Notes: generated by a model from the sequence alone, not told the origin. Counted from the first letter of the stretch, positions 1 through 7,490 are shown. The stretch is DNA of 15,209 bases from an uncultured Prevotella sp. (GCA_900770395.1 CAAGKM010000034.1:1-15209), one strand, 5' to 3'. Made by a program: numbers and translations.

Positions 1-50
1 ATTTCGGAGGCAGGTCTGATATTGGAAGATAAGAATAGTATTAGGATGGT

Positions 51-818
51 TTACTTGGTGAGCGATTTGAGACCTCTCCATATTTTGAAAAGCATCCCTT
101 TCTTGGATAGTTGCAGGTCAGTGAACACTATCCGTCCGTCGGTTTCCTTTGTGTAGCCGATTTTTGTCCTGAGCGTACCGATAGTGCGGTTCTTCTCCTT
201 GTCGGTAAACCGTTCATGGAGATAGTTGTTGTAAGCAGTCTTTGAGATATGCCTGAACTCCGTGCTTACTATGGCATGGGCAATGTTCCGCACAAGCCCC
301 TCGTCCCTTGCGCACACCATGACAAGGGCTGCACCCCTGCCAACCTCACCGTCCAGCAGGAAGCGGAGAGCGTCAAGAATCCTGTCCGCATATTCGGGAT
401 AAAGAATCTCGTCCGCAAAACGTGTCGGCCTGTCCTCAGAGGAGTAACACCTCAACGCATTCATAAACGTGAGGATTATTTGCGGGGAAATGCCCTTTAC
501 ATAATTCCGTAGCAGTCCGCTGACAAAATCATAGACCTCGTCATAGTGATTGCGTGCCCGGATAAAAAGGTACTCCATCACATTCCTGACACGTTTTTCC
601 TGGCAGATGGTCTCCCACGGCAACTCCGGCCTGTCCAAAAGCAGGAGAATGGTTTTGGCAGCCGCTTCCTGAGACGGAACAGGGATGTTGTCATCAAGGA
701 CACCGTCTTTCATTCTGGCTTTAAGCAGGCTGAGAACATAGGCGATGTTAGCGTCCATGTTCTTCTTGCCGTATTGCAGTTCTATGTCTGCATTTATATC
801 TTTGATGGTTTCTTTCAT
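51..818 (-). CDS. Hypothetical protein downstream of integrase
   Basis: I do not recognise this 255-residue protein. It has no signal peptide or membrane segment and looks soluble and mostly helical. The N-terminal half is acidic and the last ~60 residues are basic (rich in K and R, ending in a KIWRGLKSLTK-like tail), which would suit nucleic-acid contact, though that is inference. It starts 47 bp after the stop of the 502-residue recombinase on the same strand, so the two are probably cotranscribed and it is probably cargo or accessory of the same element. The stop is 50 bases from the window edge and nothing is visible beyond it. The opposite-strand ORFs overlapping it show no recognisable family and look like shadows. 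Confidence 0.75.
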   Translation of the reverse strand: MKETIKDINADIELQYGKKNMDANIAYVLSLLKARMKDGVLDDNIPVPSQEAAAKTILLLLDRPELPWETICQEKRVRNVMEYLFIRARNHYDEVYDFVSGLLRNYVKGISPQIILTFMNALRCYSSEDRPTRFADEILYPEYADRILDALRFLLDGEVGRGAALVMVCARDEGLVRNIAHAIVSTEFRHISKTAYNNYLHERFTDKEKNRTIGTLRTKIGYTKETDGRIVFTDLQLSKKGMLFKIWRGLKSLTK

Positions 819-865
819 TATATTGTTCTGTATTTTGTTCTATCTGGGTTCTGCAAAAGTCTCTC

Positions 866-2374
866 TTACTGGTTAGCCAGTTCCAGAAGCCGTGCGAGCT
901 GTTCCGTTGACATACTCTCAAACCTTTTCAGCAGCATGGATTTCACCTCTGCCTCGTTTTTTGCCTTGGCTACCTTCTTCGCAATGCCTGTGGCAAGTTC
1001 CACACCGCTGAGCTTGATGTATTCATGGAATACGCTCTCCGTCTTGTGACCGCTTATCGACATCATCTCGTGCGTGTCCAATATACGGCTGAGGTACATT
1101 AAGGTGATGCCCGTGCGTCTTGCCGTGTGTGTGGTCACAAGGTCATACTTGGGTATCAGAACCTCGCCACGGCTGTTACGCTTGAAAGACACCCGCCCTT
1201 CACTTTCCATCTTAATCTGGTCAAGGCGCAGCCTTGTCGGTATTTCCTCCCTCAGGCTCGGCACACTTTCCGAAAGCCTTTTTATCACATCCTTGATTCT
1301 CTTGTTCAACATACAGCTATTTATATAGGGCAGCTCATAGCCGTACTTCTCGAAAATCCTTATCAGATTGTCGTTGAGTATAGGAATGGAGACCTCCGTA
1401 CCGGTTTTCTGCTGTGTCAGTGTCACGATGCCTATTCCGTCATGAAAGCTGATGTCGCTCTTCCTGATGCGTGAGTAGTCGGAATAACGCTGGCTGGTAT
1501 AACAGCCCACAAGGAAGATGTCACGGGCAATATCTTCGCTTTCATTCTCCAACGGCATTTCATACAATGCCTGCAGCTCGGCTTCCGTGAGATAGATTTC
1601 CTCCACCTTGTCTTCTCTTGCCACATTCAGTTTCGGGAAGTGGCTCAATACGGAGGTCTTAAAGTGATAGCCGTCCTTGAAAGCGGCATTAAGCATGGCG
1701 GAAAGTGATGCAAGATGCTTATTGACGGACTTCTTCATGTAGCCAAATTCCTCTTGGAACTGCACATACTTGTCTATAAGCTGCTCGTCTATGTCTTCCC
1801 AGCTGAAAGGATGTGTCTTGGCAAATGCTTCAAGGACTGTCAGAGACACCTTGTAGGCGTGCAGCGTCCCTTTCTTGTAGTTGTTGCCCTTACGCTTGAT
1901 GTCACCGTTTTCCATACCCTTTATACGCTTCCTTATATACTCCAGCACATCCGGCTTGTGAGCTTCCTGCAGCTCCCTGACGAGCTCCGCATTGATTTCC
2001 GCCTGTTCCTTCTTCTTTGCTATGATGGTGGTGCGGCTGATTTCGGACGGGCTTACGGTCTTGACAGTCTCGTACACCTCCAGTATGTCCTTCCTTGTCT
2101 GCGCTTCTTTCGGCAAAGCCATCGCTATAGCCGAGATTGAGGCGACGAAAGACTCTATCTCCTTTTTCTTTCGGAGGAGCGATTCGCGAAGGGCAATGTT
2201 CAGTTTGCCACGTGACGGTATCTTTATCGAGCCGTCAACGAAATGAACCGGGCTTACCGAAACGGGAGACTTGAACTGAGGGCGGTTGGTGCGCGTTATG
2301 TCGAGCCTGACGAGTATGTGACACTCGCCTTGGATGTCGCTTTTCTTTGCAAGGGAGAGGGATGCTTTGGGCAT
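866..2374 (-). CDS. Tyrosine recombinase (integrase), 502 aa
   Basis: A site-specific tyrosine recombinase that should integrate and excise the element extending left of this window. The catalytic set is complete: Arg296 (TSQRYSD context), Lys323 (QQKTG), His416 and Arg419 (HTARR), His443 (SGHKT) and the nucleophile Tyr452 (FHEYIKL). Residues 1-60 look like an arm-type DNA-binding domain and about 140-240 like the SAM-like core-binding domain. Residues 70-135 form a charged helical insert, which makes the protein longer than the usual ~400 residues of Bacteroidetes integrases. After Tyr452 there is a ~50-residue tail. The start is the ATG directly behind an A/T-rich leader and a good promoter. 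The unknown 255-residue gene follows on the same strand. It differs clearly from the 421-residue recombinase in element A, so the two belong to different elements. Confidence 0.93.
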   Translation of the reverse strand: MPKASLSLAKKSDIQGECHILVRLDITRTNRPQFKSPVSVSPVHFVDGSIKIPSRGKLNIALRESLLRKKKEIESFVASISAIAMALPKEAQTRKDILEVYETVKTVSPSEISRTTIIAKKKEQAEINAELVRELQEAHKPDVLEYIRKRIKGMENGDIKRKGNNYKKGTLHAYKVSLTVLEAFAKTHPFSWEDIDEQLIDKYVQFQEEFGYMKKSVNKHLASLSAMLNAAFKDGYHFKTSVLSHFPKLNVAREDKVEEIYLTEAELQALYEMPLENESEDIARDIFLVGCYTSQRYSDYSRIRKSDISFHDGIGIVTLTQQKTGTEVSIPILNDNLIRIFEKYGYELPYINSCMLNKRIKDVIKRLSESVPSLREEIPTRLRLDQIKMESEGRVSFKRNSRGEVLIPKYDLVTTHTARRTGITLMYLSRILDTHEMMSISGHKTESVFHEYIKLSGVELATGIAKKVAKAKNEAEVKSMLLKRFESMSTEQLARLLELANQ

Positions 2375-2418
2375 AATTCCATATTTTTTATCTGTTCTTT
2401 AATTGTTCAATTGCTCTG

Positions 2419-2426
2419 CAAAGATA
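2419..2426 (-). promoter_or_regulatory. Integrase promoter, -7 element TATCTTTG
   Basis: Read on the minus strand this is TATCTTTG, an exact match to the Bacteroidetes -7 consensus TAnnTTTG, 45 bp before the recombinase ATG. A good TTTG -33 box at the usual 19-21 bp spacing is not visible. Two direct repeats sit where it would be, which suggests control by a bound protein. Confidence 0.6.
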
Positions 2427-2431
2427 CAAAT

Positions 2432-2454
2432 ATAATGTCACAAATAATGTCACA
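2432..2454. repeat. Two 11-bp direct repeats at the integrase promoter
   Basis: ATAATGTCACA occurs perfectly at 2432-2442 and 2444-2454, a 12-bp period, just upstream of the -7 element of the recombinase gene. The position suits an operator or an excisionase/integrase arm site; the function is inferred. Confidence 0.6.
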
Positions 2455-2619
2455 CTGTCGATATTTTATGAAACATTAATAAAACCCATTAAAATTGCTA
2501 TGCTTTTGTAATACACTGTATATTAGCCTTTTGTATTCTTGTGTTTTCCTTTGTTGTGATTTTATTTTCTCTGATATAGGGTATTAGGCTACCCGTTTTT
2601 ATAAAACGTGTCATATAAG

Positions 2620-2627
2620 TATATTTG
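2620..2627 (+). promoter_or_regulatory. Rightward promoter -7 element TATATTTG
   Basis: An exact match to TAnnTTTG on the plus strand, followed 11 nt later by ATG. The only visible downstream product is a 15-codon ORF, after which transcription would run into the convergent ATPase gene. The -33 region is only a T-run at about 2595-2600. Confidence 0.4.
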
Positions 2628-2637
2628 CACTGCTGTT

Positions 2638-2685
2638 ATGAATGAGTTACGAGCAAGCTCGTTTTTCTTTTTCCCTTATTTTTAA
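2638..2685 (+). CDS. Possible 15-codon Phe-rich leader peptide
   Basis: ATG at 2638 opens a 15-codon ORF reading MNELRASSFFFFPYF and ending in TAA, just behind a TATATTTG promoter element. Its second half is overlapped by a 5-bp hairpin (ACGAG-CAAG-CTCGT, 2649-2662) followed by a T-rich run, and by a second hairpin whose arms TTTTCCCTT and AAGGGAAAA lie at 2669-2677 and 2689-2697. A short peptide with a run of four Phe codons inside competing hairpins is the layout of an attenuator. No rightward gene follows, so it may be a relic whose target was displaced by insertion of an element. I do not know the peptide, and translation is unproven. Confidence 0.3.
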   Translation: MNELRASSFFFFPYF

Positions 2686-2697
2686 AAAAAGGGAAAA
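2649..2697 (+). terminator. Double hairpin with T-run
   Basis: The first hairpin is ACGAG-CAAG-CTCGT at 2649-2662, followed directly by TTTTCTTTTT. The second pairs 2669-2677 with 2689-2697 (nine bp) with an A/T-rich interior. The first has the form of a weak intrinsic terminator for rightward transcription from the promoter at 2620. Confidence 0.4.
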
Positions 2698-2768
2698 GAA
2701 GATTTTGGTTGTGAAGTCTTATCTCATATGTATATATAGTTATTATTAGATAAATAATTGTATATCAA

Positions 2769-2795
2769 TATTGTAGATATTGTAGAAAGTGTAGA
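2769..2795. repeat. Three 9-bp near-tandem repeats
   Basis: TATTGTAGA at 2769-2777 and again at 2778-2786, then AAGTGTAGA at 2787-2795, six bases before the stop codon of the ATPase gene. This may mark an element end or integrase arm sites, or may be chance in A/T-rich sequence. Confidence 0.35.
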
Positions 2796-2800
2796 TGCAA

Positions 2801-4693
2801 TCACGAAGTGTGGATTAAATCAAAGCCCATGTAATCGGAATAGAGATTTGTTCCGTATGCTGTTTCTACGGCATCGGAGTCGAGGCAGAATGCCTGTACC
2901 GGTTTCTCGCTCAGGCGTGGTTGGCAGTTTGGAATCTTCAGTTCGTATTGCCGAGGCCAGTCTTTAACATTCTCTATGGACGCGAAACGTACGCTATTCA
3001 TCTTACCAATATACTCTGGTGAGTTCTCGATATAATACTTTAAAGTGTTCTCTGGAATAACCTTCTCATGAGTTCTTTGGAGGTGCAGCGTGTACAAGGC
3101 AAAGAGTCTGCTATTGGTCGGTATCATCAGAATCTTCTTGGAATTGCCGAAGTTGCGTGTGACGGATTGTCTTCTTCCATCAATTTTTATGTCAACTTTC
3201 AATGATGTGTATTCGTGAATTCGATAATCGCAGAGACCGAAGATTTGATTATCTTGTTTGAGATAGTCAACAGTCTTCCAGAATATACTCAGTTCATTGC
3301 TGTGCAAGCATTCCTCATTCTGATATTCGACACCACTAATGACAGTTTGGAATACCTGACTATATGAGAATGGGAACTTGATATGGTCACACGAAGCCAT
3401 AAAGGATGCAAGGATTACTGACCAGTTGTGGAGAATGCGCTCGTCGATACTATAAGTTATGGCTGAACATATATCCTTTACGGCTTGTTCATAGCATGAT
3501 GCATACGAATGTTCAAACTGTTTTCGTATCTGCAAGAGCTCGACAACAACGTATGAAGTTCCTTCATGCTCGTAATCTTTCAAGATTCGGAAGTTAGCTT
3601 TTTCCTCTACGGTATGAGTATCTTTGTGAAATGGTAAAACACACTGACGAGAATATAGAGCGATATCAACGGTTGGTTTCTCCTGACCGCTGACGATTAC
3701 ACCACTAAGAACTTTTGACTGCTCACGCTTATGGGTCTCCATATCCAACTTGCTACGTCCTTGGCAGTCCCACAAGCCTTTCAACAGCTCAACTTTCTCC
3801 ACATCAATATCATTCTTGTATTCATCTAGATGCATCATGGCATTCTCTGCCTGAGAAAGCACAATGGCAAGGCTCGGCATGGTAGAAGTTCGCAGATTGG
3901 GATGATCACCGCAATAGATGAATGGACTTTGTAACAATTCTCCGAAAGCAGTTTTACCAGTTCCTTTGGGACCAAATAAAAATAGGGAAGGGAACTCACG
4001 TCTGTAACGGATGATGATGTCACGGAACAAACATACAATGATGTAGCAAATGCCGATAATGGCATTCTCACCATAGACAACAATCAGTTGACTTGCAAAA
4101 GCATAGAAACGTACTCTACTTTCTGCATGGTGAACAAACTTCTGCTCAAATAGGAATTTGTCGACACTATCCTCGTTCATCTTGGAAAAGGCAGGGAGAT
4201 AGAAAGAACCCAATGAAGACGAGAGACGCACGATACCTTCTTCATCAACAGGAAACCAATTACCATCATATACTACACCGTTACCGAAAGCATAAAATCC
4301 CTGTTTCTGCCATCCGAGTGTGGATATTTTGGTTATTACCTCCATGCTTGAATAAAGAATGCCACGGAGTTTGTTGAACTTAGCGGATGACCCATACCAC
4401 ATGAAGTTCACTTCTCGTTCAATACGAATGCGAAATTTAGGAAGCGCAGTCATTTCCTCTATGGAGAACTCTATTCTGACTTCACATCCCAGTTTGTTCC
4501 GGAGAATGAAGACACGAGAGGCTGTTGCTCCATCACGAATAAGATAAAGAGGTATCATAATGAAGTTCGAGATTTCGGTCTCTCCATCTTTACAATAGCA
4601 GTAATAGCAATTATCTCCAACTTTGATTTCTGTGTTCTTGAAAAGAGAAGCATACTGCTCTTTTGACATCTTGTTTTGAATATTCATAGTCAT
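2801..4693 (-). CDS. P-loop ATPase, probable primase-helicase-type replication protein
   Basis: A 630-residue protein with a single AAA+/SF3-like ATPase core. The Walker A motif GPKGTGKT is at residues 241-248, a Walker B-like hhhhDE (MMHLDE) at 286-291, a sensor-1-like segment VIVSGQE at 332-338, and a candidate arginine finger around 349 (SRQ). Residues 40-240 precede the P-loop and include a GW motif near 127. The layout recalls DUF927-type and other phage or plasmid helicase-primase proteins; that family placement is inference. No primase active-site motif is evident. The C-terminal ~200 residues are unfamiliar. It starts 5 bp after the stop of the small HTH gene, so the two form an operon. 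A second in-frame ATG two codons downstream is an equally possible start. Likely role: replication or maintenance of element A. Confidence 0.7.
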   Translation of the reverse strand: MTMNIQNKMSKEQYASLFKNTEIKVGDNCYYCYCKDGETEISNFIMIPLYLIRDGATASRVFILRNKLGCEVRIEFSIEEMTALPKFRIRIEREVNFMWYGSSAKFNKLRGILYSSMEVITKISTLGWQKQGFYAFGNGVVYDGNWFPVDEEGIVRLSSSLGSFYLPAFSKMNEDSVDKFLFEQKFVHHAESRVRFYAFASQLIVVYGENAIIGICYIIVCLFRDIIIRYRREFPSLFLFGPKGTGKTAFGELLQSPFIYCGDHPNLRTSTMPSLAIVLSQAENAMMHLDEYKNDIDVEKVELLKGLWDCQGRSKLDMETHKREQSKVLSGVIVSGQEKPTVDIALYSRQCVLPFHKDTHTVEEKANFRILKDYEHEGTSYVVVELLQIRKQFEHSYASCYEQAVKDICSAITYSIDERILHNWSVILASFMASCDHIKFPFSYSQVFQTVISGVEYQNEECLHSNELSIFWKTVDYLKQDNQIFGLCDYRIHEYTSLKVDIKIDGRRQSVTRNFGNSKKILMIPTNSRLFALYTLHLQRTHEKVIPENTLKYYIENSPEYIGKMNSVRFASIENVKDWPRQYELKIPNCQPRLSEKPVQAFCLDSDAVETAYGTNLYSDYMGFDLIHTS

Positions 4694-4698
4694 AAATA

Positions 4699-5100
4699 TT
4701 AAAAATGTGAATGTTTAGGATGACGTTTAACATACTCTTCTGCCTCTTTGCTCAGAGTGTCTTCTGACTTACGCTGACCATGAGACAGCCATTCGTCAAG
4801 TTCTGACTTTACGAAATATATACGCTTACCTATTTTATGATAAGGTATCTGACCATTTGAAGTCCATCCGTAGATGGTTTGAACAGCAGGATGACCGGGA
4901 ATGTATCTCTGTGCTTCAGTCACATCCATACGCTCATTGTCATCGCCCTTTCTGTTGGCTGGTGCAGCCGTGCCAATCTTCTTATTGAGGGCATCAATCT
5001 TTGCAGAAAGAATTTTGTTGTCCTCCAGAAGGTTTGCCATTAACATCGGAATCATATCAAATGTCGGCACATTGTCGGATCGTTTTCTTTGGTTTTCCAT
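4699..5100 (-). CDS. Small excisionase/MerR-type helix-turn-helix protein
   Basis: 133 residues. Residues 57-107 form a winged HTH of the HTH_17/excisionase type: a helix starting MDVTEAQRYI, the recognition region VQTIYGWTSNGQIPYHKIG, then the wing GKRIYFVKSELDEWL, which is typical of the family. Residues 15-45 are a hydrophobic and charged helix (ANLLEDNKILSAKIDALNKK) that could dimerise as a coiled coil. The tail is charged and ends in His-rich residues. It precedes the P-loop ATPase by 5 bp. Its upstream region holds a perfect 12-bp palindrome, a candidate operator for autoregulation. Its role is either a recombination directionality factor or a transcription and replication regulator of element A; the sequence does not decide. 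Confidence 0.8.
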   Translation of the reverse strand: MENQRKRSDNVPTFDMIPMLMANLLEDNKILSAKIDALNKKIGTAAPANRKGDDNERMDVTEAQRYIPGHPAVQTIYGWTSNGQIPYHKIGKRIYFVKSELDEWLSHGQRKSEDTLSKEAEEYVKRHPKHSHF

Positions 5101-5133
5101 TTGTTTATTTACTTTTAAATTGTTATGGATTAT

Positions 5134-5145
5134 GACTGCGCAGTC
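5134..5145. repeat. Perfect 12-bp palindrome GACTGCGCAGTC
   Basis: A perfect dyad 33 bp upstream of the small HTH start, the normal place for an operator. The element's own HTH protein is the obvious candidate ligand, by inference. Confidence 0.55.
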
Positions 5146-5325
5146 AAGTTCGTTATTGAATTCGGCAGCAAAATTAGTGTTATTTATGGATGTTTACAAG
5201 ATGCGGAAATGGGCAAGGATTGCACCGTGCCTTATACCATATTAAAAGAAATAAATAAGAGCCGTAAACAACTGATTTCCAACAGCAATCTTTAACAAAG
5301 ACAACTACATTTTTCTTAAGATACG

Positions 5326-5359
5326 GTAATACATACGGAACATTTCCGTATGCCATTAC
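5326..5359. repeat. Interrupted inverted repeat, 5+9 bp arms
   Basis: CATACGGAA (5332-5340) and TTCCGTATG (5344-5352) are perfect inverted arms around the spacer CAT. GTAAT (5326-5330) and ATTAC (5355-5359) extend the dyad after a small asymmetric gap. No T-run follows on either strand, so this is not a simple terminator. A protein-binding site or replication or recombination site is more likely. Confidence 0.6.
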
Positions 5360-5387
5360 GTATTAGGTAAACCAAAGAAAAGGGAAA

Positions 5388-5426
5388 TAAAAAGAAAAAG
5401 CCACCTATACATAACGCATAAGTGGC
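5388..5426 (-). terminator. Intrinsic terminator of the element A recombinase
   Basis: On the minus strand a 9-bp stem with one mismatch (arms 5418-5426 and 5400-5408, 9-nt loop) is followed at once by TTTTTCTTTTT, a classic intrinsic terminator 28 bp past the recombinase stop. Confidence 0.8.
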
Positions 5427-5453
5427 AGGTGTTAGAGCTAAAACTACTGAGAT

Positions 5454-6719
5454 TTATTCCGTCACATCACTATGAAGAACAAGCTTGATGGCATCGGCAG
5501 CTTGCTCCTTTTTAGAGTCAACAACCTTGGCATATATCTGCGTGGTCTTAATATTGGTATGTCCAAGCATCTTACTGACGGTAAACAAGTCTGTGCCTTT
5601 GGTTAGTTGATTGGTTGCATACGAGTGCCTAAAACAATGGAACGTGATTTTCTTCTTTATACCGGCATTCTCCACCCATTTCTTTACAGGCTTGTTTATC
5701 CATGATGGTGCCTGAAGTCCCTCGAACACTAATTGGTCCGGGGCTTTAGGTTCACCGCAAATAAGATAAGCCTGGTCTGAGATTGGCATATATTCAACTC
5801 CGCCTGTCTTCTTCTGATTGAAGTTGAGGCGGTAATGGTCTCCTTCTTTTGAGAGTTCACGCCATTTCATCTTCATTATATCGCAATGGCGAAGTCCAGT
5901 AAGTGCACTAAACAACGCTGCCTTTTTAAGCATAGGATAATCACATGGTGTTGCAGCCAGTAGGTTCAGTTCATCTATGGTAAGATGTTCACGTCGACTT
6001 TCCTCCTCCTGAATACCCTTGACCTTTGCAGCAATGTCAATATCAAGATAGCCATCGATGAAAGCTTGATGCACGGCAGCCTTGAAAATGGCGAAATATG
6101 TAGCTGCTGTGTTCTGAGATATAATACCAGACTTGCCACCACCTTGTGGAGCTGTCATCAAGAATGTCTTGAAGCTCTCAATCATTCTTAGCGTAACCTT
6201 TGAGAATGGAAGAAAGTCACCATCAGCATAAATCTTGATAAGTTCATATACACGATTCCAATTGACGATGATGGACTTTGAACCTCTTTTATGCCGATTG
6301 TCGGCAACCTTTTCAAAGTAATCAATAAAGTTGGTCTTGCCCATCTCTATCTTCTCTACCATAGCTTGGTCTGCCTCAGAGTAAAGTTCGGCATTGTCAT
6401 ACTCATGCTGACGGATGTTGCGGACATTGTCAGCAAAGATGCAGATTTCACGGTCACGTTTAGAACGACAGACAATGATGCCGTTCTGGTCACGTTTGGG
6501 TTTAAAGGATTGTTCTCCATTGGCATTAAGCCGTGCAGGACGTGTTCTGTCCCACATGGGAGTGGTGATGATACGGTTGAGATACTCACGCTCTCGTTGC
6601 GGTTTCTCACATCCAGCTTTAAACACTGGATATGCCTCCAGATAGAGATACCATTCTTCACGAAGCTCAGATTTACGGAGCTTTACGGAAACCTTAGTGT
6701 GTAACATTGCTTTCTTCAT
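5454..6719 (-). CDS. Tyrosine recombinase (integrase) of element A, 421 aa
   Basis: A tyrosine recombinase of standard Bacteroidetes length. The catalytic residues are all present: Arg277 (TGLRHCD), Lys304 (QKKTGG), His361 and Arg364 (FHCFRHSYATN), His387 (LGHTN) and Tyr396 (TTQIYAKV). Residues 1-110 form the arm-binding domain and 130-235 the SAM-like core-binding domain (IDYFEKVADNR start). The ATG overlaps the stop of the upstream zinc-finger/HTH gene in an ATGA arrangement, which implies translational coupling and makes this start secure. It ends in a strong terminator. It should integrate and excise element A. The upstream HTH protein is the likely regulator or directionality factor. Confidence 0.95.
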   Translation of the reverse strand: MKKAMLHTKVSVKLRKSELREEWYLYLEAYPVFKAGCEKPQREREYLNRIITTPMWDRTRPARLNANGEQSFKPKRDQNGIIVCRSKRDREICIFADNVRNIRQHEYDNAELYSEADQAMVEKIEMGKTNFIDYFEKVADNRHKRGSKSIIVNWNRVYELIKIYADGDFLPFSKVTLRMIESFKTFLMTAPQGGGKSGIISQNTAATYFAIFKAAVHQAFIDGYLDIDIAAKVKGIQEEESRREHLTIDELNLLAATPCDYPMLKKAALFSALTGLRHCDIMKMKWRELSKEGDHYRLNFNQKKTGGVEYMPISDQAYLICGEPKAPDQLVFEGLQAPSWINKPVKKWVENAGIKKKITFHCFRHSYATNQLTKGTDLFTVSKMLGHTNIKTTQIYAKVVDSKKEQAADAIKLVLHSDVTE

Positions 6720-7279
6720 AGGACATCTGATTTATATAAGTTATCGATTTCTTCTTTCGGCACGTAAACATAGTTCCCAATCTGACGAGAAGGGATAGAG
6801 TATTTGCGCACATGCGCCCAAACGGTAGAGTCATTGATACGATATTTCTTGCAAACCTCTGAGATTGTATAGCAGTCTTCGGGTTCAAGACTATAGAGTT
6901 TAGGCAATGGCTTTTCACTTTCCTTTCGGATTTTTTTTCTTGTCGGCAAAAGAGATTCTAAGTCTTTACGGTTGATTCGTATAAGACGTTCACCGAGATT
7001 CACAGCTTGAACCTTTCCACTCCTTACCAACCGATATATCGAATCACGTTCTACTCCGAAGATAGCCACGGCTTCCTTAACAGAGATATACTCTCTGATA
7101 TCTGATACTTGAGAAGCTATCTTTTCAAGACGCTCCTCCTTCTTTTCTGCATCACATCTGCGCTTGTAAGCTATTTTACTGCACTTACCTGAGCAGTACT
7201 GCGAATCGAGGTTTTTGATGAAAAACACCTTACCGCAGATTTTGCATTTCCGTCTGATTTTCAATGAGATACTTGGCAT
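6716..7279 (-). CDS. Zinc-finger plus double helix-turn-helix protein
   Basis: 187 residues in three parts. Residues 10-35 hold a CxxC-N13-CxxxC set (Cys12, Cys15, Cys29, Cys33), a likely structural zinc knuckle. Residues 64-112 are an excisionase-type HTH (ISVKEAVAIFGVERDSIYRLV then GERLIRINRKDLESLL). Residues 136-185 are a second HTH of the same kind (TISEVCKKYRINDSTVWAHVR then GNYVYVPKEEIDNLY). It is the first gene of the element A recombinase operon and overlaps the recombinase by ATGA. The partial gene at the right edge of the window has the same three-part plan. Likely role: DNA-binding regulator or recombination directionality factor, with two HTH units binding spaced half-sites. The name is by domain; no characterised homologue is claimed. 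Confidence 0.85.
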   Translation of the reverse strand: MPSISLKIRRKCKICGKVFFIKNLDSQYCSGKCSKIAYKRRCDAEKKEERLEKIASQVSDIREYISVKEAVAIFGVERDSIYRLVRSGKVQAVNLGERLIRINRKDLESLLPTRKKIRKESEKPLPKLYSLEPEDCYTISEVCKKYRINDSTVWAHVRKYSIPSRQIGNYVYVPKEEIDNLYKSDVL

Positions 7280-7322
7280 AGCAAATGTTTATTTTTCCTT
7301 GTTTCTACTTTTATGTATGTTT

Positions 7323-7351
7323 TTGTCGCTATTTATCTACTTTTTAGTCGC
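7323..7351 (-). promoter_or_regulatory. Two GCGAC motifs upstream of the element A HTH gene
   Basis: On the minus strand GCGACTAAAA (first base at 7351) and GCGACAAAA (first base at 7329) lie 22 bp apart, 50-70 bp upstream of the ATG. GCGACAA also recurs upstream of the homologous gene at 14721. They are candidate binding sites for the double-HTH protein. Confidence 0.45.
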
Positions 7352-7355
7352 GGTA

Positions 7356-7363
7356 CAAATATG
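7356..7363 (-). promoter_or_regulatory. Possible promoter of the element A integrase operon
   Basis: On the minus strand this reads CATATTTG, seven of eight with TAnnTTTG, 76 bp upstream of the HTH start and directly upstream of the GCGAC motifs. No clear -33 box is seen. Confidence 0.3.
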
Positions 7364-7425
7364 GAACGCAGAAAATCAACGAATTGATAGAAATCGATAA
7401 GTATCAGCAAACCCCTTAAAACGGC

Positions 7426-7458
7426 AAATCCGTGTAACTCATTGAGTCACACGGATTT
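7426..7458 (-). terminator. dnaK terminator
   Basis: AAATCCGTGT (7426-7435) and ACACGGATTT (7449-7458) pair perfectly over ten bp. After one mismatch, ACTC and GAGT add four more, closing on ATT. On the minus strand GCCGTTTT follows. It sits 32 bp past the dnaK stop and, with element A starting just beyond, marks the border of the core. Confidence 0.75.
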
Positions 7459-7490
7459 GGTTTCCGATAATTATTGTTGATTATCTCAGA

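Larger units (their letters stand above)
2375..2800. other. AT-rich junction between two elements
   Basis: A 426-bp gene-free stretch between the start of the left recombinase and the 3' end of the element A ATPase. Besides the integrase promoter and its repeats, it holds a small hairpin GGGTA-(6 nt)-TACCC at 2579-2594 followed by GTTTTT, an inverted repeat CGTTTT-TAT-AAAACG at 2594-2608, the rightward promoter and possible leader peptide at 2620-2697, and three 9-bp near-tandem repeats at 2769-2795. The attachment site of the left element should lie here, since integrases usually sit near an element end, but I could not identify a core by eye. Confidence 0.5.
5101..5453. other. Palindrome-bearing control region of element A
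   Basis: A 353-bp gene-free spacer between the recombinase stop and the small HTH start. It contains the recombinase terminator (5388-5426), a long inverted repeat (5326-5359) and a perfect 12-bp palindrome (5134-5145). It must hold the promoter of the HTH-ATPase pair. An origin of replication or transfer is possible but has no direct support. Confidence 0.5.

Noticed and set aside
546..2246. Plus-strand ORFs within the left recombinase and its neighbour
   Set aside because: The minus strand carries a full catalytic recombinase; the opposite frames match no family and have no plausible starts or promoters.
5326..5359. Rho-independent terminator
   Set aside because: The dyad has no T-run on either strand; the real terminator for the recombinase is at 5388-5426.
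2614..7406. ATAAGTAT at about 2615 and 7398 as element A attachment repeats
   Set aside because: Only eight A/T-rich bases match, which is likely by chance; no longer direct repeat was found by eye.
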